A stretch of 64,000 bases of DNA, taken from JAGVPT01 sp963717445. Lineage in GTDB: Bacteria > Bacteroidota > Ignavibacteria > UBA10030 > UBA8401. Each line of letters begins with the position of its first letter. Within the stretch, counting starts at the first letter, position 1. Shown here in pieces: positions 8,159 to 15,559 of this stretch. The stretch lies in assembly GCA_963717445.1 (NCBI GenBank), contig OY970334.1:1240001-1304000 (forward strand), in the 5' to 3' direction. Below the pieces are notes generated by a model, which saw only the letters and a program-made list of their open reading frames with translations, was not told the origin of the DNA and did not search any database. The position numbers and the translations under genes were made by a program.

Positions 8159-9256
8159 ATGCGTTTTTTATACACAAAATGGACACCCGAATCGAAGACC
8201 GACGAGCAGCGCTTGCAAAGCTTGATGCAGCTCTTCAGCCATTTGCTCGTTCAGACGAGCGGCGATGTGGAAGAGGCGGTGGAGTGGCTGCGGCAGCTTG
8301 CTGAAGAATACGGGATTTTCGATGAAAATCTTTCGATGGAAGATTTAATCCAGAAGCTGAAAGAAATGGGAATCATCGAAGAAGTGAACAACACACCGAT
8401 GTTGACAACCAAAGGGGTCCAGAAAATCCGCCAGGACGCGCTACGAGAAATTTTTTCTTCTCTCAAAAAAACACCGATGGGGTCGCATGAAACTCCTCAT
8501 ACCGGGGCCGGGGTCGAGCGGCTTAGCGAAACAAAAAAGTGGGTGTTTGGCGATATGCCGACGAATATCGACCTTACATCGACGATGACAAACGCATTCA
8601 AACGCGACGGCATCGACAACTTCAACCTGATCGAAGATGACCTGGAAGTATACGATACCGAAAACCTCTCCACCTGCGCAACAGTGTTGATGCTCGACAT
8701 CAGCCATAGCATGATCCTGTACGGCGAAGACCGCATCACACCGGCAAAGCAAGTGGGTCTCGCGTTGAGCGAATTGATTATGACGAAATTCCCGCGGGAT
8801 TACATCGCTCTTGTGGTGTTCGGCGATGATGCAAAATTGGTAAGCATTAACGAACTCCCCTTTTTGAATGTCGGACCGTACCACACGAACACTCGTGCCG
8901 GGTTGCAGCTTGCGCGAAACCTGCTGCGCCGATGCGGGAACGTCAACAAACAGATCTTCATGATCACGGACGGCAAGCCCTCTGCCATGTTCGACGATGC
9001 CGGAAGATTGTATAAAAATTCCTTCGGTCTCGACCCGAGGATTGTCAACAAAACGCTGGATGAAGCTGTCGCGTGCCGCCGGGAGAAAATCACCATCAGC
9101 ACGTTCATGGTCGCACGCGACCCCTACCTTATCAACTTTGTAGAAGAATTGACAAAGGCAAACCACGGGCGCGCCTACTATTCTTCACTCAACAATCTCG
9201 GACAATTTATTTTCGTGGATTACATCCGGAACAGACGTAAACGATTTTCTTCTTGA
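8159..9256 (+). CDS. von Willebrand factor A domain protein, partner of the MoxR-like ATPase
   Basis: 365 residues without signal peptide. The N-terminal 150 residues are helical (EEAVEWLRQLAEEYGIF). The C-terminal half is a vWA domain with an intact MIDAS: DISHSM near residue 181, a Thr in the TNTRAGL region and ITDGKPS near 265. vWA partners of MoxR/ChlI ATPases dock through this metal site onto the AAA+ ring. Order and spacing with the upstream ATPase support one functional unit. The protein's target is not deducible. Confidence 0.82.
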   Translation: MRFLYTKWTPESKTDEQRLQSLMQLFSHLLVQTSGDVEEAVEWLRQLAEEYGIFDENLSMEDLIQKLKEMGIIEEVNNTPMLTTKGVQKIRQDALREIFSSLKKTPMGSHETPHTGAGVERLSETKKWVFGDMPTNIDLTSTMTNAFKRDGIDNFNLIEDDLEVYDTENLSTCATVLMLDISHSMILYGEDRITPAKQVGLALSELIMTKFPRDYIALVVFGDDAKLVSINELPFLNVGPYHTNTRAGLQLARNLLRRCGNVNKQIFMITDGKPSAMFDDAGRLYKNSFGLDPRIVNKTLDEAVACRREKITISTFMVARDPYLINFVEELTKANHGRAYYSSLNNLGQFIFVDYIRNRRKRFSS

Positions 9257-9369
9257 GCGTTGCCGCGTTGTTTCTCAAAACACACTACGTCCGTTTGAAA
9301 AAATATCAATTTATCTTTACATTGAATCACATCATTTTTAATTCCCGCTGAACAATTTAGAGGAATCAC

Positions 9370-10557
9370 ATGAGGACATCGGCCGTACTATATCTTGCTG
9401 TAGTGATATTCTTCGCCGGCGCATCCGAACTTTTGGCCCTCCCGCGATTTGCGAGCAGGGTCGGAGCAAAGTGCCAGGCATGCCACGTGAACCCTACCGG
9501 CATGGGAATGAGAAACACATTCGGTTCCACGTACGGCAGAGAGGAACTTCCGGTCAAAACTTACAAATACGTCGCCGATACGAGCGACAACGGCAAACCT
9601 ATCATGGTCAAAGAAGATATCACCAATATCGACAACTTCTCTACCAGCATCACGCCGGATCTTTCGTACGGCGCCGATTTTCGCACTCTGTACTTTTACG
9701 AAGCCAACAATAAGACCTCGAGCCTTTTTCAAATGCAAGGAGATCTTTACCTGACCTTTCGAGTGAACCAGAAATTCCTCCTCTACGTCGACAAAGAGTT
9801 GTACACTGGTTTCGAAGTCTTCGGGCTTGCAAAAGTCTTGCCGCTCGACGGCTATCTCAAAATCGGACAGTTTATCCCGGCGTACGGCACGAAGATCGAT
9901 GATCATACAACATTTATCCGGGGCGGACCGTACTTCCCGCTCAACCCGGCACTCTCGAATTATCGCCAAGGACTGGTGTTCGGAGATCATTCCGAACAAA
10001 CAGGGATAGAAGCGGGAATTTCACCGAGCATTTTCTCGCTGCAAGTCGGTTTGTTCGACGGTGCTCCGTATGCCGGGCTTAGCGCAACTGGGGCGACGAA
10101 ATTCAAAACCGTTTCTGTCCGTGGCGATGCGACAATTCAATCCGAAAATATCAACATTAACGTCGGGGGCTCATTCTATAACGACCCAAATCCGGACCCG
10201 ACAGAAAAAGCAACATTTTACGGCGGGTTCGGCTCCGTCACAGTGCTGAAAACGTTAACGCTCAACGGCGAATTCGATTTCATTCAAACGCCAGTGATCG
10301 GCGTTACTACAACAGGCTACATGAGTTACACCGAGCTGAATTACATGATCGTTGACGGAGTCGATTTAAAGCTGGGATACGATTTTTACGACCCGGACGT
10401 GCATCTTAAAACCGGAACTGAAAGCAGGATTACCGTCGGCGGCGAGTTTTTCCTGATGAGCGGCGTTGAAGTGCGCCCGTTGTACCGGTTTAACAGGGAA
10501 CAGCCCATTGAAATAAACAACGACGAATTCGATTTAATGTTCCACTTCTTCTTATAG
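9370..10557 (+). CDS. Fused monohaem cytochrome-porin (Cyc2-like outer-membrane protein)
   Basis: 395 residues. After a signal peptide (cleavage near residue 23) comes a short haem domain, PRFASRVGAKCQACH with Cys35, Cys38 and His39, followed by NPTGMGMRNTFG. The remaining 330 residues alternate as beta-strands and end in an aromatic terminal strand (LMFHFFL), as in outer-membrane porins. One N-terminal CxxCH fused to a barrel is the architecture of Cyc2 iron oxidases and other fused cytochrome-porins, which move electrons across the outer membrane. The following two genes encode further monohaem proteins, supporting an electron-transfer unit. The substrate is not known, and iron oxidation is only one option. 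Confidence 0.75.
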   Translation: MRTSAVLYLAVVIFFAGASELLALPRFASRVGAKCQACHVNPTGMGMRNTFGSTYGREELPVKTYKYVADTSDNGKPIMVKEDITNIDNFSTSITPDLSYGADFRTLYFYEANNKTSSLFQMQGDLYLTFRVNQKFLLYVDKELYTGFEVFGLAKVLPLDGYLKIGQFIPAYGTKIDDHTTFIRGGPYFPLNPALSNYRQGLVFGDHSEQTGIEAGISPSIFSLQVGLFDGAPYAGLSATGATKFKTVSVRGDATIQSENININVGGSFYNDPNPDPTEKATFYGGFGSVTVLKTLTLNGEFDFIQTPVIGVTTTGYMSYTELNYMIVDGVDLKLGYDFYDPDVHLKTGTESRITVGGEFFLMSGVEVRPLYRFNREQPIEINNDEFDLMFHFFL

Positions 10558-10581
10558 TGACAACAAGGAGATCTTGATATT

Positions 10582-11232
10582 ATGAAGAATGTATTCTTCA
10601 TCGGAGTATTCGTTGTAGTTGTTTTTGCCGGCATTGATGGCTGCACGGATATGGGGAGCAATGTCCCGCAGCAGTCCGTTGGTCCGACCATTACTGCCAT
10701 TCAGCCCGACTCTGCTTTCGCCGGCGACACGCTGAAGATCACCGGAATGAATTTCGGGGCGACACAAGATTCGAGCACGGTCTCAGTCGGCGGGGTAACC
10801 GCAGATACCGTTTATCTGTGGAGCGAAGCGGAAATCGATCTCAAGGTGCCGGCTTCTGCAGTAACAGGAAATGTCATCGTTACCAAAGATGGAGCCGCGA
10901 GCAATGCTCTGGCTTTCACGGTACGCGGAACTCTTACGCCAAGCATCTCTTTTAGCCGCAACGTCTTCCCAGTCTTTCAAAGCGCAGGATGCACCGGCTG
11001 CCACGGAGGAACGAATAATTTGTACGTCGACTCTTATGCTCATTTGATGCTGGGGACGAGTCTTCATGGACCCGTCGTGACTCCCGGAAACGGAGAAGGA
11101 AGTGTCATTATTAAAAAACTTCGCGGAACGGCGGGGTTCGGCAGCCGAATGCCTCTCGGCGGGCCGTATCTCCCCGATGCCACAATCAATAAAATTTCTC
11201 TATGGATAACTCAGGGGGCGCAGGACAATTAA
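10582..11232 (+). CDS. Lipoprotein with IPT/TIG domain and monohaem cytochrome c domain
   Basis: 216 residues. The N-terminus is hydrophobic and ends at GIDGC, an atypical lipobox with Cys21. Residues about 35-115 form an IPT/TIG immunoglobulin-like fold (PTITAIQPDSAFAGDTLKITG, SVGGVTAD). The C-terminal part begins FSRNVFPVFQSAGCTGCHGG (haem-binding CTGCH) and contains SRMPLGG, a likely methionine ligand, and ends ISLWITQGAQ. This resembles the planctomycete-type cytochrome domain. It lies 24 bp after the fused cytochrome-porin gene with GGAG upstream of its start, and probably carries electrons on the cell envelope. Confidence 0.78.
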   Translation: MKNVFFIGVFVVVVFAGIDGCTDMGSNVPQQSVGPTITAIQPDSAFAGDTLKITGMNFGATQDSSTVSVGGVTADTVYLWSEAEIDLKVPASAVTGNVIVTKDGAASNALAFTVRGTLTPSISFSRNVFPVFQSAGCTGCHGGTNNLYVDSYAHLMLGTSLHGPVVTPGNGEGSVIIKKLRGTAGFGSRMPLGGPYLPDATINKISLWITQGAQDN

Positions 11233-11233
11233 T

Positions 11234-11653
11234 ATGCAGTATTCTCAGCGGGAAATTTTCAGAATGAAGTTGTACATATCACTCTTGTTCGCGGTTTTTA
11301 TCGGCAGCCTTTCTTTTGTAATTGCCCGGGAAAATTCTAAAGAAAAAAACAAGCCCGTATCGTTTTCGAAAGATGTCTTCCCGATTATCAAGAAGCACTG
11401 CTTGCCATGCCACGCATCGGACAGCGAGAACCCGAGCGAATTGTTCATGGAATCATTTGCCGATATTATGAAAGGGGGAAAACACGGAAAACCGGTCATT
11501 CCCAAAAATGGGGATGAGAGCATCCTTGTGCAAAAAATAAAGCCCGCCCCACCGTTCGGCGATCAGATGCCGTTGATGACAAAGAAAAAGTTGACGGAGG
11601 ATGAGGTTGAAATTATAAAGAAATGGATAGATCAGGGGGCAAAAAAAAACTAA
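11234..11653 (+). CDS. Secreted monohaem cytochrome c
   Basis: 139 residues (or 129 from the second ATG at 11264). Signal peptide LYISLLFAVFIGSLSFVIA, then FSKDVFPIIKKHCLPCH with the haem motif CLPCH and QMPLMTKKKLTEDE with candidate Met ligands. It is a paralogue of the C-terminal half of the preceding lipoprotein. The start at 11234 has CAGGA eight bases upstream and begins one base after the preceding stop codon; the later ATG gives a more standard signal peptide. The stop codon overlaps the stop of the convergent phosphatase gene by four bases, leaving no room for a separate terminator. Confidence 0.78.
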   Translation: MQYSQREIFRMKLYISLLFAVFIGSLSFVIARENSKEKNKPVSFSKDVFPIIKKHCLPCHASDSENPSELFMESFADIMKGGKHGKPVIPKNGDESILVQKIKPAPPFGDQMPLMTKKKLTEDEVEIIKKWIDQGAKKN

Positions 11654-14286
11654 TTTACCTTCAACACGACAAAACTGACATCATCATCCTGCGGTCTGCC
11701 GTTTGCCCACTCCTCGCTGATTCTTGAAAAATGTTCTATCATTTCTTGCGGCGGCCTATCTCCCGCTTCCTTCACGATTTCTTTGACACGAGAGTAGCCG
11801 AGTGTTTCCTGCTTATCGTTGAACATTTCCGGGAAGCCGTCGCTCATGAGGACAACCGTATCACCGGTGAAGAGTTCCGTTTTTCTTTCTTCGTACGGAA
11901 AATCGAGAAAGGCGCCCAACGGCATACCTTTGAGCGTAATTTCTTCTACCTTCCGAGTTGCCTTTCTATATATTAACGGCGAAGGCATTCCCGCCGAGGA
12001 GAGAACGGCGGTGTTGTCTTTAATGCGCAGCAACAACATCGACATGTACATCGACCTCATATTCAGCCTTTTAATGCAATCAGTCAACTTTTCAAAGATC
12101 TCAAGCAGGTTTGGGGTGTTTGAAAAACCGTTGAAGAGGCTTTTCGCAGCGACGACCATTGTTCCCGCTTTTGCGCCGTGGCCCGTAGCATCGCCGAGAG
12201 CAACGGTAAGAGTTCCATCATGAGCGACGGCAAAGTCGTAGTAATCGCCTCCCACTTCCGTCGCCGTCTTCATGTACACGGCAATCTGGAGTCCTGGAAG
12301 ATCGGGAACTGTGCCTGGCAGCATCGATAGCTGCAACGCACGCGCTTCGTCGAGTTCTTTTGTTTTCCTGGCATTATCGGCTTCAAGCACACGCCGTGAG
12401 ATTTCCATTTCGCGCGCCACGCGTTCCTCAGTTGCTATCCGTTCGGCAATTTCCTCCGCCAGCGAAATGTTTTCAAGGGCAGTCGCCGCCTGAGTTGCGA
12501 CGGAAGTCAACATGTGTCGATCTTCGTTTGAGTACGGCTCTTCCGAAAGCCGCGAGCCCAACACAAGAAGCCCTGCCAACCTCCCTCCCCGCCCCACCAT
12601 CGGTATAATACACTCGGGATGCAGCGGCTCAAACACGGAAACTTCAGGATTGGCATTCGTTTTCATCGATCCAAATCCCAACTGCTGAATTTTCCCGGTT
12701 AACTCGGTTAAGAAAGGAAGCTGCGGGGATATCGTTTGAATTTCTTTGGGAACTTTTCCGGACATAGCTTCCAGCGAACTGTCGTTCATCCGGAGATAAA
12801 TGACCAGAGAATTGGAGTGGAGAGCTTGGGTAAGATTCTGCTCCAATAAGTCGGCCAATTCCCGACAATTCATTGCCGTAGCCGATTTCTCTGCCAGGTT
12901 TTCCAAGATGACACGAGCGTCGTAGGCGCTGCGAAAGAATGCTCGATCAATTTTCCCGCTCACACGCCGATGAACCGATGTCCCTCCCCACAACAATACG
13001 GTCCCGAATATAGACCCGAGAACGATCGCGGAAGTCGGAGCAATCTGGGTTGACGACTGCAGATAGCTCGACAATGAGAGAGCAAATAGAAGAATCAATC
13101 CGATGCTTACAAGCGAGAGAAGAAAAGTGAAACCGCGCTGCACCAGCAGGTAACGGGCGCTTCTCTTGAGCAGCACAGGAATTTCAAGGACTCGATGCTT
13201 AACCACAGCGTATGCAAATGAGAGAGGGAAAAGAAAGAGAAGCAAGACTAGCAAGGTCAGAAGCAAAGTGGGCGTATGAAATCCAAAAAAATTCTCAGCG
13301 CCAGCTCGGAGCAGACTCGGAGTGATGCCAACCACTGAGCCCCAAAAGATGACGCGAATTTTTCTCCCTACCTCCGGATCATGCCCCTGCGCAAAATTCA
13401 TCCCGAGAGAGAGCATGCCTAGAACAAACAATGCTATTTCAAAAATAAATGCAATATTTCCGGAAAGATAATTTCCCACAAGAGCATGAAACGGCGGCGG
13501 AAGAAGCATCTGTCCAGTCCGAAAACCGGACACCGCCAAAGACATCCCAAGGATTATCGCCACCCATTTCAGCCAGGGGACTCGACGGTCGATCGGAGAC
13601 CGGACAGGGAAAACCGCAAAAAAGAAATAGAAGAACGAAGCAAGCATGCCGTTGAAAAACGCTTTGTACCCCATGGCAAAGGGGCGCACCGCTGGAGCCA
13701 TTGCAAGATTATTCGTAAAAGAGGGCGTCGCAACAAAGCTCCCGCACATCAGAGCTAAAAGCCATACGATCGGGTCTTCAACACGGAGGAACAAGACTAT
13801 CAAACCGACAACAACGAAAGGAACGGGAAATGAATTGAGAACTTCACCGGCAAGGTGCTCCAAATTCCCTTCACTGGTTGCCGATTGCCGTAAACGATAT
13901 ACTCCTATAAGGTGTAGGGGGAACATAACTCCCGGACGATTGAGACTCAACTCGATGGAGTCTCCCGGTTTGTGTTGATTCCATACTGTGTTAAGGTAGT
14001 TGTCGTCTTCTATCGGGTGGCCATTGAAGGCAAAAATCTCATCGCCACGAAACAATCCGGCCTTCTCTGCCGGGCTTCCCGGATACACGCTTTTCACACT
14101 TTGGATATGTTTAGCCATGATAAAGTCAGTATCAAAGCCAAGTTCAACCGCAGGAAGCTGGGATTTTGTTCGTACGTCCACCATCCAGAGAATGCTGTAG
14201 AAAAGTGTAGCGGCAGCATATATGATTGCAAGTGCAACTATAACCAGATGTACCCACCGGGGTGAGTGCACCGCAGATGTTTTCAT
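11650..14286 (-). CDS. PDZ-membrane-GAF-SpoIIE (PP2C-type) serine phosphatase
   Basis: 878 residues from ATG 14286 (AAAGGG upstream; an in-frame GTG lies two codons earlier). Order: one membrane helix (about 13-38), an extracytoplasmic PDZ domain (SVYPGSPAEKAGLFRGDEIFAFNG near 67-90), about seven membrane helices (150-420), a GAF-like region (about 470-610), a coiled coil (LAEEIAERIATEERVAREME), and a SpoIIE/RsbU phosphatase domain with VGGDYYDF, VALGDATGHG and a final RPQDDDVSFVVL, whose Asp residues bind metal. Such phosphatases act on anti-sigma-factor antagonists. No partner-switching genes are adjacent. A PDZ sensor suggests detection of peptides or misfolded envelope proteins, which is inference. 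Confidence 0.85.
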   Translation of the reverse strand: MKTSAVHSPRWVHLVIVALAIIYAAATLFYSILWMVDVRTKSQLPAVELGFDTDFIMAKHIQSVKSVYPGSPAEKAGLFRGDEIFAFNGHPIEDDNYLNTVWNQHKPGDSIELSLNRPGVMFPLHLIGVYRLRQSATSEGNLEHLAGEVLNSFPVPFVVVGLIVLFLRVEDPIVWLLALMCGSFVATPSFTNNLAMAPAVRPFAMGYKAFFNGMLASFFYFFFAVFPVRSPIDRRVPWLKWVAIILGMSLAVSGFRTGQMLLPPPFHALVGNYLSGNIAFIFEIALFVLGMLSLGMNFAQGHDPEVGRKIRVIFWGSVVGITPSLLRAGAENFFGFHTPTLLLTLLVLLLFLFPLSFAYAVVKHRVLEIPVLLKRSARYLLVQRGFTFLLSLVSIGLILLFALSLSSYLQSSTQIAPTSAIVLGSIFGTVLLWGGTSVHRRVSGKIDRAFFRSAYDARVILENLAEKSATAMNCRELADLLEQNLTQALHSNSLVIYLRMNDSSLEAMSGKVPKEIQTISPQLPFLTELTGKIQQLGFGSMKTNANPEVSVFEPLHPECIIPMVGRGGRLAGLLVLGSRLSEEPYSNEDRHMLTSVATQAATALENISLAEEIAERIATEERVAREMEISRRVLEADNARKTKELDEARALQLSMLPGTVPDLPGLQIAVYMKTATEVGGDYYDFAVAHDGTLTVALGDATGHGAKAGTMVVAAKSLFNGFSNTPNLLEIFEKLTDCIKRLNMRSMYMSMLLLRIKDNTAVLSSAGMPSPLIYRKATRKVEEITLKGMPLGAFLDFPYEERKTELFTGDTVVLMSDGFPEMFNDKQETLGYSRVKEIVKEAGDRPPQEMIEHFSRISEEWANGRPQDDDVSFVVLKVN

Positions 14287-14397
14287 TCGCACGACCCTTT
14301 CAATCCTCCCAAACTAGTGCTGTATCCAAAAAAAATATTGTATTCTTCAATAACTCATTCACAGCAAAGGCTGCTAACGATGTAAGGATTTCTTAGT

Positions 14398-14440
14398 ATT
14401 TTTACAAAAACTTCTTTGCAGCCTTAGCGTCTGCGGTTAT
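14398..14440. repeat. GC-rich 7-nt-period tract
   Basis: The stretch TTTGCAG-CCTTAGC-GTCTGCG near 14411-14435 has a loose 7-nt period, with a partial inverted counterpart (CAGCAAAGGCTGCTAACG) near 14361-14380. Similar text occurs at 43866-43934 and 52055-52110. It fills part of the 262-bp gap upstream of the phosphatase gene. Nothing else is recognised there. Confidence 0.25.
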
Positions 14441-14548
14441 CATACAAGAGTTAATATCGAAAACGGCACTCGACGCGTGAATCGGCTCATGCTAAAGATA
14501 CGAAATAATCCGTTCGATAAAGCATACACAAAACTTCTTCATCCTTTT

Positions 14549-14842
14549 TCATTCTTCAACTCTAATAGCATAACAATTCTTATCTTTTGCATTTTTTCGG
14601 ACAAAAATCCTATCTCCCTTTGCCAAACCGGGCCACCGCACAAAATAATGATCATGCGGTTCTTCCGGTCCGCGACATTCACAATGATATGATTCGACAA
14701 CAGTTTTCTTCTTTACGGCTCCGACGTTCACTGAAAATGGAGAGCCGATCGATGGGAAGAACGGCAGCCTATTTTTCAAAACAAGAAAATATCCATTCAT
14801 TGCTTCTTCGGATGAAATTTTTCGCTCGTATGTTTTTTCCAT
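14549..14842 (-). CDS. Small unknown protein
   Basis: 97 residues, soluble, no signal. A Cys-rich middle (ESYHCECRGPEEPHDHYFVRWPGLAKGDRIFVRKN) could bind metal: Cys54, Cys56 and several His. The C-terminal third looks like a small beta-barrel (GDRIFVRKN). The start has AAAGGA five bases upstream. No family is recognised. It is isolated, with 260 bp to the phosphatase and a 700-bp gap upstream. Confidence 0.55.
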   Translation of the reverse strand: MEKTYERKISSEEAMNGYFLVLKNRLPFFPSIGSPFSVNVGAVKKKTVVESYHCECRGPEEPHDHYFVRWPGLAKGDRIFVRKNAKDKNCYAIRVEE

Positions 14843-15034
14843 AACGTCCTTTCAAAAATTTAAATTGTCTCATGATATCCTTGTGTTGCAGACTCTTATT
14901 CATTCATCACCGTCCAATGATACTGCCAAGGCTGAGGTGATGAAAACAGTCCGGGAAAATTGCGCGAACTGAGCGGGCAAAGCATCGTCGACTGCGTGAC
15001 TGAGAGAGTCGAGTACTCTCGCGAGAGGAGTAAT

Positions 15035-15142
15035 CTATACCCTCCTCTTTAACAGTTTCCCTTCTAGGCTGAGAATGAAGTGCTCACACGAGAGAGCAAA
15101 AGATGCGGCGAGGGCAGCCGTTGATACGAAGAATTTTCTCAT
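15035..15142 (-). CDS. Very short putative exported peptide or gene remnant
   Basis: An ATG at 15142 with AAAGGA eight bases upstream opens 35 codons: MRKFFVSTAALAASFALSC followed by EHFILSL and a basic tail. The first 19 residues look like a lipoprotein signal peptide. The rest is too short for a domain, so this is either a small lipoprotein or the truncated start of a lost gene. It lies in the 700-bp gap 14843-15559, which otherwise holds a small palindrome (GAGAGTCGAGTACTCTC near 15004-15020) and, at its right end, 7-nt repeat arrays. Confidence 0.3.
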   Translation of the reverse strand: MRKFFVSTAALAASFALSCEHFILSLEGKLLKRRV

Positions 15143-15413
15143 TGACTGATTCCTTTTGTTTGTACTGATCAGCCTGAGAATGCAACGAAAAAAAGAACGG
15201 AAAACGCTTCAAAGGATTTGAGAAGAAGAAAGTTGAGGTCGTGACGTTCATGATGTTCGGGTTTTAAAAGCAATTCAATATCGAAAGAAAAATCGTTGCA
15301 GGTCTTAGAAGCTCGGTGAAGCGGTCGAGGATACCAGAACGTCCCCGTTGCAGCCTTGTGTTCATAATATATGGATCAAGAGAATGAAAAACAACAGTGA
15401 AGGGAGGTATGCA

Positions 15414-15450
15414 AATAGACAATGATCTTTGATCAATAATCAATGAACAA
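15414..15450. repeat. AT-type 7-nt array, upstream part of gap A
   Basis: Units such as TCAATAA, TCAATGA and ACAAAAG follow each other with a strict 7-nt period and run without loss of phase into the GGAGAC-type hairpin at 15454. It is the same kind of text as the arrays flanking the four-helix-bundle gene. Confidence 0.5.
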
Positions 15451-15453
15451 AAG

Positions 15454-15513
15454 TTGGAGACAGGAAACCGGAGACAGCAGACCGTTCTCCTGTCTCATGC
15501 CTCCGGTCTCCAA
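15454..15513. repeat. GGAGAC-type heptamer hairpin, gap A (downstream of permease 1)
   Basis: Left arm GGAGACA-GGAAACC-GGAGACA-GCAGACC; the right arm read in reverse complement is GGAGACC-GGAGGCA-TGAGACA. The outer pairing is TTGGAGAC with GTCTCCAA. The central word GCAGACCGTT is shared with the copies at 26022 and, with one change, 28491. The element lies just past the permease 3' end. Confidence 0.7.
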
Positions 15514-15559
15514 TTATTCATATCGTAAACTCTTCATCATGCCCTCCGGGATTTCATCG

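Noticed and set aside
8441..9166. Minus-strand open frame of 241 codons opposite the vWA gene
   Set aside because: It lies wholly antisense to the vWA domain with clear MIDAS motifs and looks like a codon-bias shadow.
6531..9256. Magnesium or cobalt chelatase (ChlI/ChlD)
   Set aside because: The ATPase and vWA proteins are separate, without the large chelatase subunit or pigment/cobalamin genes nearby; a generic MoxR-vWA pair is safer.
9388..9999. Minus-strand open frame of 203 codons opposite the cytochrome-porin
   Set aside because: Antisense to the haem motif and signal peptide of a supported gene; no start signal.
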